Positions 8,229 to 17,645 of a DNA stretch of 38,770 nucleotides are shown piece after piece. The translations under genes and the position numbers were made by a program. Numbering within the stretch: position 1 is the stretch's first letter; every line of letters begins with the position of its first letter. A model generated the notes under the pieces. The model was not told the origin of the DNA. It worked only from the letters and a program-made list of their open reading frames with translations, and made no database searches. Source of the DNA: a virus; the IMG/VR virus record IMGVR_UViG_3300030385_001802, positions 1 through 38,770 of that record; one strand, 5' to 3'.

Positions 8229-11119
8229 TAGTACGAACCTCCAGCCGGGCGCTCTTCCTGCATCGCGGCCGCCGTGGCCGCCGTGGCTCCTGCCGCGCTG
8301 AATAGCGGCACCCCTTTCTTCATTACGCTCTCGCGCATTTTCGGGGTGATGGGGAGGGTCCAGACTTCAGCCCCCCTTGCTGCACCTTTAATTGCAGAGG
8401 CTGCTTCTTCTCTGGATGTAAATGTTGGTATACGAGTAGTATCTGGGTCCATCCAATGACTCTCAGTGATTGGATCATAAATTTTCCAATTCCCTCGGCC
8501 ATCTGTTACAAGTCGCAATGAATGTTTTGTGCCTATTTGAGTCGTCCCAACCTTAGACCCAAACTTCTTGCCCCACTTCTCGGCGTACTTCTTGAGCATC
8601 TTGTCGTAGAAGCCCTTCATGCCTTCGCCGCCGACTTGCAGGTCGAGGCCAGAATAATCCCTACCATCTGGCCATTTGGGGGCGTCTTTTATGACCTTCT
8701 CCGCAAGGTCTTTACCAATAACGTCCGCTAATTTATCCTCCGTAACAACCTCTTGAAGCCCCACGCTCTGCCCATCCTTTTCGCCGGTAACATAGTATTG
8801 CCCATCTTTCGTGCCACCCCTCAATTTCTCAACGCGCACCGTGTCCAGTTGCTTACTCAGATCATACCGCTCTGCCTGTATCTTCCCAGGCGTCCACGCA
8901 ATCGCGTCATAACCCTCCTCCGCTGCCATGCGCGCAACGCGGCGGAATGACATTTCATGCCATGTCTTTTTGAATGGGGCGTCGGGGACGCGAGTTTTCA
9001 TCGCGCCAAGATTATAATTAGCTGGATTATCTAATTGCTCTTGTGCCATCAATATGGCGTCTTCGGCACTTTTGATATTGATCTCAACCAATTCACCGTT
9101 ATCCACACGCGACATCGGAGATGTGATATTGGTAACAAATTGACCATCCTGGTCACGAATTTCCCAGACTCCGCCGCCAAACTTCTCCATTTTCTCTGCT
9201 GATAATTTTCCTGTGGGCGTCCTATACCCTTCCTTCCGCCCCTTCTGGTGCCAATCAGATTGGATTTCTTCGATGAACAGTATCTTCTCACCGTTGGGGC
9301 CGGTGCGATCGTTCAGGCGGATATGGGCGAGGACGTTGTCTTCATCAAAGTGACCGGCGGTGAAATTACGTTGGTCGCTACCCTGACCAGCTTCCCTTAT
9401 AGCACGTTGCCAATGTTCGCTCTCTGGAGTAAAGACGTTTAGAACTTTATCTAATTCATAACCGTGTGCCTTTGCGAAAGCGTCACCCCGTAACTCTGGC
9501 GGCAACGATCTATTCGGCAACGTCAGCAACACCTCGCGATAGTTCTCACCACCGGGGAGGTTTAGGTTTGGTTCAGAATACTTGGGCGTTAATTGCCCCT
9601 GCGAGCTTAACTCGATACCTTCAGCGCGCCGCATCAGTTCGTCATGCTGGTCGAATAACCGCCGCGCTCCTTCGAGGTCACCAGTAGCTTGCAGGGTCTG
9701 GCCTTGGGACATCAGACTATTGGCTTGGCTAATAAGTTGATCAGGGGTTTCGCCGCCAAGAACGACCTCCCTGATCTCGACCTGATTGGCGTCAAGGAAA
9801 TCCCTGATCTCCTGCTTGGTGACGTTCTTCTTGCCCTTGAGGAAATCATCCAACCCGATCCATGACATTTCATCGGCCTTCACGCCCTCACCCTTGGCGA
9901 TCATCGCGCGCATCTGCGAGGCACCACCCTTCTCCATCGGGAGATTATCGACAGCGCGGCTAACAGCGGAATAGAAGCCTTGCGGGTCGAGGTCGGTAGC
10001 CGGCTTGGAAATCATCTCTCGTATCGTGGGACGGCCAACATCCTTGGTACTCAGGCCCACCGGGAGTTGCTTGACCTGTTGAACCGCTTGTCGGGCACTC
10101 GCATTCAATGTGCCCCATGGCACTGCCTTAACAGCTTTGATAGCTAAGAAGATTACCCCTTCAGCGGCCCCTCCTATAACAAAACCATCAAGAGAGTGTT
10201 TAACACGCCGAATAATTTCGGGGTCATTTTCAGTCTTCCTAAAGACATTAAAAACAGTATCCGCCCATTCCTTGCGTTCAGGACCAGACTTGGGCAACGC
10301 GTCAAGACCTTCAATCATCGACGGTATAGTTCCAAGCATTGTCTGGTCGGTTTTCGCCGATCCGCTACCCTGGATAAAGTCAGTCAGTGCGCCCCATGCC
10401 ATGCCACGCACAACTGGGTTAGCAACACCCAGCAACCGTACAGCTTGCACCGGCCCCGTTACCGCGCCAGTGCCAAACCGAGCAATACCCTCTGCGAGCG
10501 TTTTCACCCATGCGATACTGGCTTTCTCTCTAGTAAAAGCAGTGAAATCCTGGTCAAGGTCTGAAAGCCCCGGAATATTGCGTACAACCCAGGAATTCAG
10601 GGAATTGATACTCTCCTCTATGTTTCCGCTACCAAACGCAGGGTCTCCCACGTCATAACCAAAACTTTCAAGAAGGCTGTATGTAATATCCGCCGGGGCG
10701 CCAATGATCATCGCCAATGTTTTGTTAAAGTCGTCTCCTGCCCTTACTAAACCACTTAATGCACCAGACAATATATCCCGCGCAACGGACCCTTCTTCTT
10801 TATCAATTCCCGCTCCATAACCAAGGCCCGCGGACCCCAGTGCGCCAACCCCTGCAACACTATCAGACTTGAATTGGGGGTATCCCCGCTGGAACCATTG
10901 CAGGTCGGAACCGCCTGGTCCGACCCCCGCGATGGGCGGCTCTGGGCGAGGCAGCGTTGCGCTATTAACACTCGGCCCCTGTCCCGGACTCAAATCTGGT
11001 TTCTTATCCACCGCATCAACAGGATCAACAATGAGTGGCGCCGGCAGACTTGATGACATAGCGGCCGGGGAACCGGACTGTGCGAGGAGTAATTCTTCAT
11101 AGGCATCATCTGCGTTCAT
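8228..11119 (-). CDS. Giant virion protein with polyvalent-protein type domain
   Basis: This 963-residue protein overlaps its upstream neighbour by 4 bases (ATGA). The N-terminal third is Pro/Gly-rich with hydrophobic helices (about 120-330). Around residues 540-760 lies a domain with IEEIQSDWHQKGRKEGYR and, about 100 residues later, WHEMSFRRVARMAAEEGY followed by AIAWTPG. I associate this motif set with large polyvalent phage proteins thought to be injected with the DNA. The C-terminus ends in an Ala-rich tail. It is probably packaged in the capsid core and may act on host targets after ejection, but no enzyme activity can be assigned from sequence alone. Confidence 0.65.
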   Translation of the reverse strand: MNADDAYEELLLAQSGSPAAMSSSLPAPLIVDPVDAVDKKPDLSPGQGPSVNSATLPRPEPPIAGVGPGGSDLQWFQRGYPQFKSDSVAGVGALGSAGLGYGAGIDKEEGSVARDILSGALSGLVRAGDDFNKTLAMIIGAPADITYSLLESFGYDVGDPAFGSGNIEESINSLNSWVVRNIPGLSDLDQDFTAFTREKASIAWVKTLAEGIARFGTGAVTGPVQAVRLLGVANPVVRGMAWGALTDFIQGSGSAKTDQTMLGTIPSMIEGLDALPKSGPERKEWADTVFNVFRKTENDPEIIRRVKHSLDGFVIGGAAEGVIFLAIKAVKAVPWGTLNASARQAVQQVKQLPVGLSTKDVGRPTIREMISKPATDLDPQGFYSAVSRAVDNLPMEKGGASQMRAMIAKGEGVKADEMSWIGLDDFLKGKKNVTKQEIRDFLDANQVEIREVVLGGETPDQLISQANSLMSQGQTLQATGDLEGARRLFDQHDELMRRAEGIELSSQGQLTPKYSEPNLNLPGGENYREVLLTLPNRSLPPELRGDAFAKAHGYELDKVLNVFTPESEHWQRAIREAGQGSDQRNFTAGHFDEDNVLAHIRLNDRTGPNGEKILFIEEIQSDWHQKGRKEGYRTPTGKLSAEKMEKFGGGVWEIRDQDGQFVTNITSPMSRVDNGELVEINIKSAEDAILMAQEQLDNPANYNLGAMKTRVPDAPFKKTWHEMSFRRVARMAAEEGYDAIAWTPGKIQAERYDLSKQLDTVRVEKLRGGTKDGQYYVTGEKDGQSVGLQEVVTEDKLADVIGKDLAEKVIKDAPKWPDGRDYSGLDLQVGGEGMKGFYDKMLKKYAEKWGKKFGSKVGTTQIGTKHSLRLVTDGRGNWKIYDPITESHWMDPDTTRIPTFTSREEAASAIKGAARGAEVWTLPITPKMRESVMKKGVPLFSAAGATAATAAAMQEERPAGGSY

Positions 11120-12633
11120 TTTGTAAACACCAAATTCCCCAACCTGCGGAGCCTAGCAACATCGCCGGCCGACAAGCCCGACATATGTTTATTTATATAG
11201 GCTTCGAGAGCGGCGGCTGTTTCGACTTTAATTCCAGCCAATGTTTTTTCGGCGGCAGCAATAGCCGCTGTCTGATCCTTCTTCTCGCCCTCCTCAAATT
11301 CCTTAATCAACTTATTGGCGCGTTCAACCGGGTCAAAAGCCTCACCCTTATCCCGCGCCACAACCATTTCTGTCAGAACCGTAGTCCAGATGTTAGCTTG
11401 CGCCGCGTCAAATACGTCACCCTTCATACGCGCCGTGACCATGTCAGCCGGCACAAACGCTGGCGATGACTTAACGATTTCCCGCGCCCGGCTAGTCCTG
11501 GCATTCATCCTGGCGGTGAACATAGTCATCAATTCAGCTTGATCTGTACCCCCATACTCGACAATCTGGTCAATCGTGACCAAATGCGGGGTCATCAGGA
11601 TTCTCTTGCGTATTGCGATTGAGTCCTTCTGAACCAGGAACCGATTAGTGCGCCCCTCTACATCCTTGATCATCTGGTTAAAAGTACCGGGGTTCACCAT
11701 CTTGTTCTTAGCTAGAAGATCGATAATGCCTCTACGCCGCGCTAGTGCGTCTTCAGCAGTCTCATTGGACTTTTCTCTATAGAAATCCACTATCAAACCT
11801 TGGGCGCTTATCTTGAGGTTATTATCCGTGCGACGTTCTGCGTCATCTCCCAATTTCAACGACCTGCTGATATTGGTGATAGCCTTTGCTGTTAAACTAG
11901 CCTTTTTCTTTTCATCCAATTGAATCCACAGATGAAAAATGTCAAGGTCATCGAATACCCCCTTATCCATCTGCTGAAAAGCCGACACCATGGTGCCCAC
12001 GGTCTGGTCATTTATCCAACCGGTAACACCGTTCTCGGCAACATCCTGGACGAACTTCAGCTTTAATTTAGCCCCTGCCTCAGACGTGATGATGTGCTTT
12101 GATACAGCCAGGTTGATGGCATCCACGCCGGTGGTGGTCGCTAAAGACCAGGCAATCTTGTCACCGCCTGGGGCGATACCATCCACCAACGCAGCCAGGT
12201 TGGTATGAAGATCGCCCAACATCTCGGAATAAGCGCGCTTGGTCGCAGTACCCTGGATGGAAATCTGCGACTTCCCGGAAAGCAAAGCCCACTTACTGTC
12301 AAACGCCTTCCGCACCTTTGGATGCATCGTCTTCGTGATTTCACTATAAATCTCAGTCGCGCGACCGCCGAACCCGCTCAACGCATCGATACCGGGCTGC
12401 GATTTTAATTCCGTTTCAAGCCCACTTAGCCGCAACTGTGCGTTGACGGTCGCGGCCGTTAATTCGCTGGCTCGCTGGGATTCTTCTAAATTAACACCAA
12501 TTTTACCCATCTGCTGGAAGAAAATAGAACCAGCCTGGGCAACCTGCTTATCGATGGGCACCATCGTAGGGGCAGGTACGCCCGTAGTGCCCGGAATGCT
12601 CGACTGCCGCGTGTAAGTGGGGATAACAGCCAT
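11116..12633 (-). CDS. Internal virion protein
   Basis: This 505-residue, predominantly helical, charged protein lies in the block between tail tube B and the fiber. It begins MAVIPTYTRQSSIPGTTGVP and continues with a long run of predicted helices containing QVAQAGSIFFQQMGKIG. Position and helical content match the middle core protein (gp15-like) of T7-type phages, although no direct T7 similarity is evident. It touches the gp14-like gene by one base and overlaps the next by 4 bases, so the ejection proteins are probably translated as a coupled set. No membrane segment or catalytic motif is seen. Confidence 0.65.
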   Translation of the reverse strand: MAVIPTYTRQSSIPGTTGVPAPTMVPIDKQVAQAGSIFFQQMGKIGVNLEESQRASELTAATVNAQLRLSGLETELKSQPGIDALSGFGGRATEIYSEITKTMHPKVRKAFDSKWALLSGKSQISIQGTATKRAYSEMLGDLHTNLAALVDGIAPGGDKIAWSLATTTGVDAINLAVSKHIITSEAGAKLKLKFVQDVAENGVTGWINDQTVGTMVSAFQQMDKGVFDDLDIFHLWIQLDEKKKASLTAKAITNISRSLKLGDDAERRTDNNLKISAQGLIVDFYREKSNETAEDALARRRGIIDLLAKNKMVNPGTFNQMIKDVEGRTNRFLVQKDSIAIRKRILMTPHLVTIDQIVEYGGTDQAELMTMFTARMNARTSRAREIVKSSPAFVPADMVTARMKGDVFDAAQANIWTTVLTEMVVARDKGEAFDPVERANKLIKEFEEGEKKDQTAAIAAAEKTLAGIKVETAAALEAYINKHMSGLSAGDVARLRRLGNLVFTK

Positions 12634-13373
12634 TAAGCGAACGCCCCGGTACGGTATGCACCGGTCATCAGAGAAGTGCCGGCACCAATGGCGCCAACAA
12701 TTCTGGAGCTTTCTGCTCGACTCTCGTATGCTTCAGATGCGGCTCTCTCGGCCGCGGCGCCCTGTTCAGATGCAGTGGCGGCAACGTTCCCTCCGTAGAG
12801 GATAGCCAGCTTTTCCAACTGTCCCTCTGTATAGGTCGCAGAGGCAACCTGTAACGGCGTGTCCTGGTTGATCACAACGCCGGACGTGGCGTAACTCGGA
12901 CCCTGCCCAGACGTTGCCAGGTTGAACCTACTCTCAAACATAGCGGCGTCATGGGCAGATTTATACCTCCGTGACAAAGCGTTATTATCGTTTACTTGAG
13001 CGCGATACCCGGCCATCCCGGATTGATATCCGGCATAAGCGGAACCCTGGGCGGCATTTGCCAGCGCCATGGCGGCGGAACCGAACGATGATAAGGTGCT
13101 TAATGTGGTGCCCAGACTAAATGCACCGGCGGTGCCGAATAACCCAGATGTAGTCGCAACCGTTGCCCCGATTCCGGCGCCGACCACACTCGACGTCCCA
13201 ACAAGGATGGCTGACGAAGCAGCCGCCGCGGTTCCCGCAGCCGCAGCCGCTGATGCCGCAGCCGCCGCTGATGCCGCAGCCGCCGCGGTTCCCGCAGCCG
13301 CCGCGGTTCCCGCTGCCGCGGTTCCTCCCGCCAAAGCCGGCGCAGCCGCCATAAACCAGCACATTTCACTCAC
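12633..13373 (-). CDS. Small internal virion protein (gp14-like) with Ala-rich repeat
   Basis: This 246-residue protein is very rich in Ala and Gly in its first 70 residues, where Ala-Ala-Gly-Thr and Ala-Ala-Ser units repeat. It then has a glycine-zipper-like hydrophobic stretch (GAGIGATVATTSGLFGTAG) and a helical second half with YAGYQSGMAGYRAQVNDNNA. Small core proteins of T7-like phages have this position (after tail tube B) and this membrane-seeking character, since they insert in the outer membrane during ejection. The first four residues overlap tail tube B. A start further in is possible because the N-terminus is low complexity. Confidence 0.65.
   Translation of the reverse strand: MSEMCWFMAAAPALAGGTAAAGTAAAAGTAAAAASAAAAASAAAAAGTAAAASSAILVGTSSVVGAGIGATVATTSGLFGTAGAFSLGTTLSTLSSFGSAAMALANAAQGSAYAGYQSGMAGYRAQVNDNNALSRRYKSAHDAAMFESRFNLATSGQGPSYATSGVVINQDTPLQVASATYTEGQLEKLAILYGGNVAATASEQGAAAERAASEAYESRAESSRIVGAIGAGTSLMTGAYRTGAFA
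13219..13333. repeat. GC-rich imperfect tandem repeats coding for poly-Ala segments
   Basis: On the plus strand an 18-base unit (GCAGCCGCCGCGGTTCCC) recurs with 15- to 18-base variants such as GCAGCCGCCGCTGATGCC. All are in frame with the gp14-like gene and translate to Ala-rich repeats. Length variation by slippage, or assembly collapse, is possible here. Confidence 0.8.
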
Positions 13374-16300
13374 CCATCATTAGTTACGAGGCGCGTCATA
13401 ATTGCCGTGATATGAGAGGGCAGGGGTTGATCCTGTACTATCACAACCTGACCTTCCGTTTCCCATCCACCTCGGAAAGTCAGCGTTTTGTCACCTGAGA
13501 AAAGCGGCGGCGAACTATCCATCGGGTCGGAGCCACCTCGGAAATTGATCTCATCCAGGTCGGTGGTATTAGGCCCGACTTTTGCGCCGAGCGTCTGCTT
13601 GAAGCGGATTGTCGTATCGAAAATACGCTTTGTTTTCCCCTGTGCAACACCATCGTCCGAACCGGCCTCTGGGCGCAAGGTCTTCACTGTCGCCGTCGAA
13701 CCAAGCCCGATATGCACCTTACTGACCTCCGGGGAGATCGAAGAGATGGCACCAGACGAAACCGCCTGGTTCGCATAAACCGAACCGTTACCCAAGAACG
13801 AAACAGTTTCACCCTCCAGATGATCAAGACCGGTGACAGAAGCAACCGCCTGTCGCACCTTTCCGCCGCTGGTATAGGTGGTGAACGCCGCCCCGTCCGT
13901 ATTGAGATAAACCAGACCGCCGCTGGTGTATGCAGAATAGGCAGAGGTATCCACCCCAATCGTGAAATTATCAGCGTCAACTTTCGTAACCGTGTAACCA
14001 TTCCCGTTTAGCTGGGTCATCCCCGCGACATCTAAGAATCCAACCTCATTGCCGGTTGTGAGACCGTGTGCAATGGCCTTGATACTACCGGGGTTTGCCC
14101 TTGTGGCGCCAGACACCGGCTTGCCGGCAGTCGCCATGATCTCGAACGTGTTAGTGGTTTTCTCGATTACCCGGTATCGATTGTCATTGATCTCGGTCAT
14201 GCCACCCACATCGACAACATCCACCAGATCGCCGTCGCTAAATCCATGGGCCGATGCGGTAATCACAACCGGCTTTGCTTTGGTGGCGGCGGAAATCGTC
14301 ACAGGGCTATCCAGCGTCAATCCGCTGTCAACGTAGAATGCATCGGACTTGACCATGCTTTCATCAACATCGAACTGGCTTTCGAGGAACTCGACATATC
14401 TCCTGGTAATATTATTCACTGTGCGCTTGACGATCATCCACAGTTCATCTTCCCCGGAACCGGGAATAACAGACAAACTCTCGACCACGCCATGCGCTGT
14501 CGAACCGAAAGAACCGCCGAGCTTATGCCGGTGCCAGGCAATGACCTGCTGGTCGCGCAGGTAGGTCATACCGACTAGCTGGCCGTCAGCGCGAACACCC
14601 CAGACAACCGTCGAGGGCTCCTGTTGGTAGGCGATCTCGGTGATACCGCCCTTACCCACCTGGTTAGACAAAATTGTCAAATCTGGAGAATTGAAAGAAT
14701 CCTGTTCAAAAAGGTAAGCGAATTCCCTGATCTTCCTCTGTTGGCGCTGGATAAACAGAACAATATTGTCAATCCGCAAAGGCGTGTGCTTGTCTGAACC
14801 GCGGGTACCTTCCCGCACAACTCGAACATTTGTCGGCGTTAACGGAGCCGATGCGGTCGAACCGGAAATAGTAAACTCGCCACCGACAGTGCCGATCGCC
14901 ATGATCTTACCGGGAGATAGCCATCTGATGACGTTCACCTGGTCAGTCGCCAGGGTGTAGATCACAGGATCATTATCCAGGGTGCCCGGTGTGTGGTTCT
15001 CGTAATCACCGGATTTGGACCCCCACAATGTTTGCGGCTTATCGGTTGATCCGGCCCAGAAAAGTCGCTGTTCGTAAAATGCCGTTGTCGCAGGATATCC
15101 GGTGGTGTCGGACCAGGCACCCAATTTCCACTTGGTTTCGGCCGTTATACCGCCTAACGCCTCTGTAATATCTACCGTGATCACCATGGTCGATGCCCTC
15201 GATGCGATCGTGCCATATCCCCACTGGATGCCGCCATCTCTGAGAAATTCCCAGGTGACGGTGTTATCGACAATCTCATCACCCTCGGATGAGGGACCAC
15301 CGGAACCAGCCGACGTGCCGGCTTTAATACACTGATAAACATTACCAGAATTACGGGCAATCGCCTTGAGTGCGTAGGAGGTGGATGACGCCCAGGCCGT
15401 TGCCTGATGTCCGACAGTGATTAGACGACCAACATCCGTAGAAAGAAACCCCGAACCGTCGTTAATACTACCGGTTATGTTTATCGGTCCATACGATTTT
15501 CCAGCGGACCCATATGACGAAAACCCAGAGCCATCGATGTCAGCCCCATCCAGGTCATGCAGTTCATAAGTGTTCGTTGTTTTCTCAGAAACTATATAAT
15601 GGAGGTCATTAAGTTGCGTCATGCCGACAACGCTATCAATGAAAATTATATCACCGTTTGAATAACCGTGAGCATTATCGGTCACAGTAACCGGGTCTGA
15701 TTGAGTAGCGCCAGAGATGGTGGAAGTAAGCGTTGACCCCAAGGTGAACGTCACACCTGACCCAGTAGCAGCGCCGGGCTTAATGGTGGTCGTCGTTATG
15801 TTCTCCTCTATATATGGGCCATCTTCAAACACAATATCGGAAATCGTCCAGCTAGTATGCGCCGTTCGAGAAATCTTGCGCGGCGTGTAAGACGGGTGTG
15901 CCACATAAAGGACATCGGCTGACTGAGCAAATTGCAGGTCGGGGATATCAGCCGTCAAGAAAGTGGTGGTGACCGTGTAAACCCTGGCAACCGTGCCGGC
16001 ACTGGAATAGGCCGTATATGCCGACCCGTTGATGTTGGTGGAATCGACATCGGTCAATTCAAAGGTATTAGTGGTCTTATTTTTGATGACATAGTACTTA
16101 CCGTTGAGTTCGGTCATGCCAACGATGGCGGTTATATAGACCTCGTCTCCGTTTGAATACCCGTGGCTGCTTGCAGTAACAACAACGGGGTTGGCGGCGG
16201 TTGCGCCGGAAATCGCTTTGGTCGCCTCAAGGATCGCGCCCTGATCCTTGTAAAATCTCATATAGAGATTCCCGAATTCGATCACATACGCCTGGGTGAT

Positions 16301-16522
16301 CGAGAATTCAAACGGGTACAACCGGGTTGCGTTGGCGCTGGTCTTGACCTCTTTGACGAACCGCGAACCAGACCGTCGCGTAATGCCGCCATGGGGCTGG
16401 ACGATGAAATTCTCAAGGGTGGCAGCACCGTTGTTATATTTTGTTATATCGACACGTCCGAACAAATCCTCAGACAACTCACCGGCCGTGAAATTGGTGT
16501 TGATTATGCTGACGCGAGCCAT
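13370..16522 (-). CDS. Tail tubular protein B / tail nozzle, with four inserted repeat modules
   Basis: This 1050-residue protein starts MARVSIINTNFTAGELSEDL, with GRVDITKYNNGAATLENFI soon after, the typical opening of podovirus tail tube B (gp12-like nozzle) proteins. It directly follows tail tube A. Four related modules of 65-75 residues lie at about 103-178, 268-341, 735-800 and 800-875. Each carries ISGAT-x-ANPVVVT, HGYSNGD, GMTELNG and TTNTFEL-like signatures. They resemble small beta domains that NCBI often labels ubiquitin-activating E1 FCCH in phage tail proteins. The rest supplies the nozzle fold, with FYEQRLFWAGSTDKPQTLWG in the middle and a conserved C-terminal region. It should cap the tail and hold fibers. 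The modules probably decorate the outside. Confidence 0.88.
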   Translation of the reverse strand: MARVSIINTNFTAGELSEDLFGRVDITKYNNGAATLENFIVQPHGGITRRSGSRFVKEVKTSANATRLYPFEFSITQAYVIEFGNLYMRFYKDQGAILEATKAISGATAANPVVVTASSHGYSNGDEVYITAIVGMTELNGKYYVIKNKTTNTFELTDVDSTNINGSAYTAYSSAGTVARVYTVTTTFLTADIPDLQFAQSADVLYVAHPSYTPRKISRTAHTSWTISDIVFEDGPYIEENITTTTIKPGAATGSGVTFTLGSTLTSTISGATQSDPVTVTDNAHGYSNGDIIFIDSVVGMTQLNDLHYIVSEKTTNTYELHDLDGADIDGSGFSSYGSAGKSYGPINITGSINDGSGFLSTDVGRLITVGHQATAWASSTSYALKAIARNSGNVYQCIKAGTSAGSGGPSSEGDEIVDNTVTWEFLRDGGIQWGYGTIASRASTMVITVDITEALGGITAETKWKLGAWSDTTGYPATTAFYEQRLFWAGSTDKPQTLWGSKSGDYENHTPGTLDNDPVIYTLATDQVNVIRWLSPGKIMAIGTVGGEFTISGSTASAPLTPTNVRVVREGTRGSDKHTPLRIDNIVLFIQRQQRKIREFAYLFEQDSFNSPDLTILSNQVGKGGITEIAYQQEPSTVVWGVRADGQLVGMTYLRDQQVIAWHRHKLGGSFGSTAHGVVESLSVIPGSGEDELWMIVKRTVNNITRRYVEFLESQFDVDESMVKSDAFYVDSGLTLDSPVTISAATKAKPVVITASAHGFSDGDLVDVVDVGGMTEINDNRYRVIEKTTNTFEIMATAGKPVSGATRANPGSIKAIAHGLTTGNEVGFLDVAGMTQLNGNGYTVTKVDADNFTIGVDTSAYSAYTSGGLVYLNTDGAAFTTYTSGGKVRQAVASVTGLDHLEGETVSFLGNGSVYANQAVSSGAISSISPEVSKVHIGLGSTATVKTLRPEAGSDDGVAQGKTKRIFDTTIRFKQTLGAKVGPNTTDLDEINFRGGSDPMDSSPPLFSGDKTLTFRGGWETEGQVVIVQDQPLPSHITAIMTRLVTNDG

Positions 16523-17077
16523 CTAATTTCTCACATCAAGCCATGATAGCTCACTAGCCGATAAACTTTCCTGGGCATCAACCAATCGCGCTTGTTGAAG
16601 TTTCGCTATATATTTTGTCTCGGCGATTCTAGCAACAGTCTGGGACGCTGTGATATCATATGCAATATCAGCGGCCAGGCGCAGGGCGTAAGCCTCGATG
16701 AACAGGGCATCAAACAGATTGGCATCGGTGACCTGATGTAAATAGATCACATCCAGCGGCGCCGATGCGTCAGAAACAATTTGCCGCCCCTCAACAGCCC
16801 ATTCCTCGGTGGTATCGACCTCGATAATTCGGAGACAATCAGACGGCCAATCAAAAGCATTGGTATATTCAAACACCGGTGAAATGGTGTTCGCTGCGAT
16901 CTGCACACGTTTGATAGCGAAATTCCAGGGGTGGTCACGCAAACACTGATCCCGCGTTTGCTCGTATAAGCGATTACAGGCGCGACCTTCTTTGGTGTCG
17001 TCCGTCAGCGCGGTGATAGTGGCGCCGCCCAGGAACGTGATCGCGCGGTTGGCAATCTCAACAAATGTTGTTGCCAT
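16523..17077 (-). CDS. Tail tubular protein A (adaptor/gatekeeper)
   Basis: This 184-residue protein matches the gp11-like tail tube A family in length and sequence. It contains IANRAITFLGGATITALTDD at the start, CNRLYEQTRDQCLRDHPWNF at about 34-53 and a C-terminal helical part with FIEAYALRLAADIAYDIT. Such proteins bind under the portal and connect it to the nozzle. The stop is followed immediately by the tail tube B start (16522). A hairpin terminator lies just upstream at 17110-17131, so the tail genes may be expressed less than the capsid gene. Confidence 0.92.
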   Translation of the reverse strand: MATTFVEIANRAITFLGGATITALTDDTKEGRACNRLYEQTRDQCLRDHPWNFAIKRVQIAANTISPVFEYTNAFDWPSDCLRIIEVDTTEEWAVEGRQIVSDASAPLDVIYLHQVTDANLFDALFIEAYALRLAADIAYDITASQTVARIAETKYIAKLQQARLVDAQESLSASELSWLDVRN

Positions 17078-17096
17078 CAGGAACCTCTCGTAACCG

Positions 17097-17131
17097 TGAG
17101 AAAGAGAAAGGAGGGGGCGCTAACCCCCTCC
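17097..17131 (-). terminator. Rho-independent terminator between capsid and tail genes
   Basis: Read on the minus strand, GGAGGGGG pairs perfectly with CCCCCTCC across a 6-base loop (stem 17110-17131), followed by the T-rich stretch TTTCTCTTTCTC. It sits between the decoration-like gene and tail tube A. A partial terminator here would keep capsid transcripts high and tail transcripts low. Confidence 0.8.
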
Positions 17132-17136
17132 CAAAC

Positions 17137-17631
17137 TCAGTCAAGTACATACGCCAAATAACCGACAAGGTCATCGCCGGTGGCGATGGCCGTGTCTTGT
17201 GAGGTGGCGCGTATCTTGACCCCGTCCTTGGACTCGAACAGATAGGTTCCGCCAGTTAGAAGGTTGGCCGCGATGGCGCCCTCCAACGTCTGGAACCCAA
17301 CCGTGTCTACGCTGAGTCCGTTGATGAGACCGTCTGCATCGGCCGCGGTGGTCGATCCATCCATTGCCGTGTACGCATCCCAACCCAGGTCCAAGGCCGC
17401 TGAACTCGTCGTCCAGTTGACATAGGCTCTGGAAAGAGATGCCAACACGCGAACCCTCCCTGGCGGGAGCTTACCCAAGACGACCGACGATGTCGCATCA
17501 CCGGCACCGCTCTGTAGGCAAGTGAAGAACATGATCCGCATCCGGCCATGGTCCTCAGTGGTGTTGTTGTTGACAACCGGGACGGCGACAGTGTTGGCAT
17601 ACTCAGTCGAATTTTGAGTTGTAACAGCCAT
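17137..17631 (-). CDS. Probable capsid decoration / head-associated protein
   Basis: This 164-residue protein lies directly downstream of the major capsid gene, which is the usual place for a decoration or head-completion protein. It contains MRIMFFTCLQSGAGDATSSV and WTTSSAALDLGWDAYTAMDG, plus beta-rich stretches to the C-terminus (DDLVGYLAYVLD). I recall similar proteins after the capsid gene in other podoviruses, where they lack a characterised role. There is no signal or membrane segment. Strong translation is likely (a GGAGGG site precedes the start). Decoration is inferred from position only. Confidence 0.65.
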   Translation of the reverse strand: MAVTTQNSTEYANTVAVPVVNNNTTEDHGRMRIMFFTCLQSGAGDATSSVVLGKLPPGRVRVLASLSRAYVNWTTSSAALDLGWDAYTAMDGSTTAADADGLINGLSVDTVGFQTLEGAIAANLLTGGTYLFESKDGVKIRATSQDTAIATGDDLVGYLAYVLD

Positions 17632-17645
17632 TTTTCAGCCCTCCT

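Noticed and set aside
7321-8301. 326-residue open frame on the plus strand
   Set aside because: It is antisense to the 977-residue virion gene, Ser/Pro/Arg-rich in the manner of shadow frames, and has no ribosome site or recognisable motif.
13219-13333. Repeat array as regulatory DNA
   Set aside because: All units are in frame with the small virion protein and translate to Ala-rich sequence, so coding slippage explains it.
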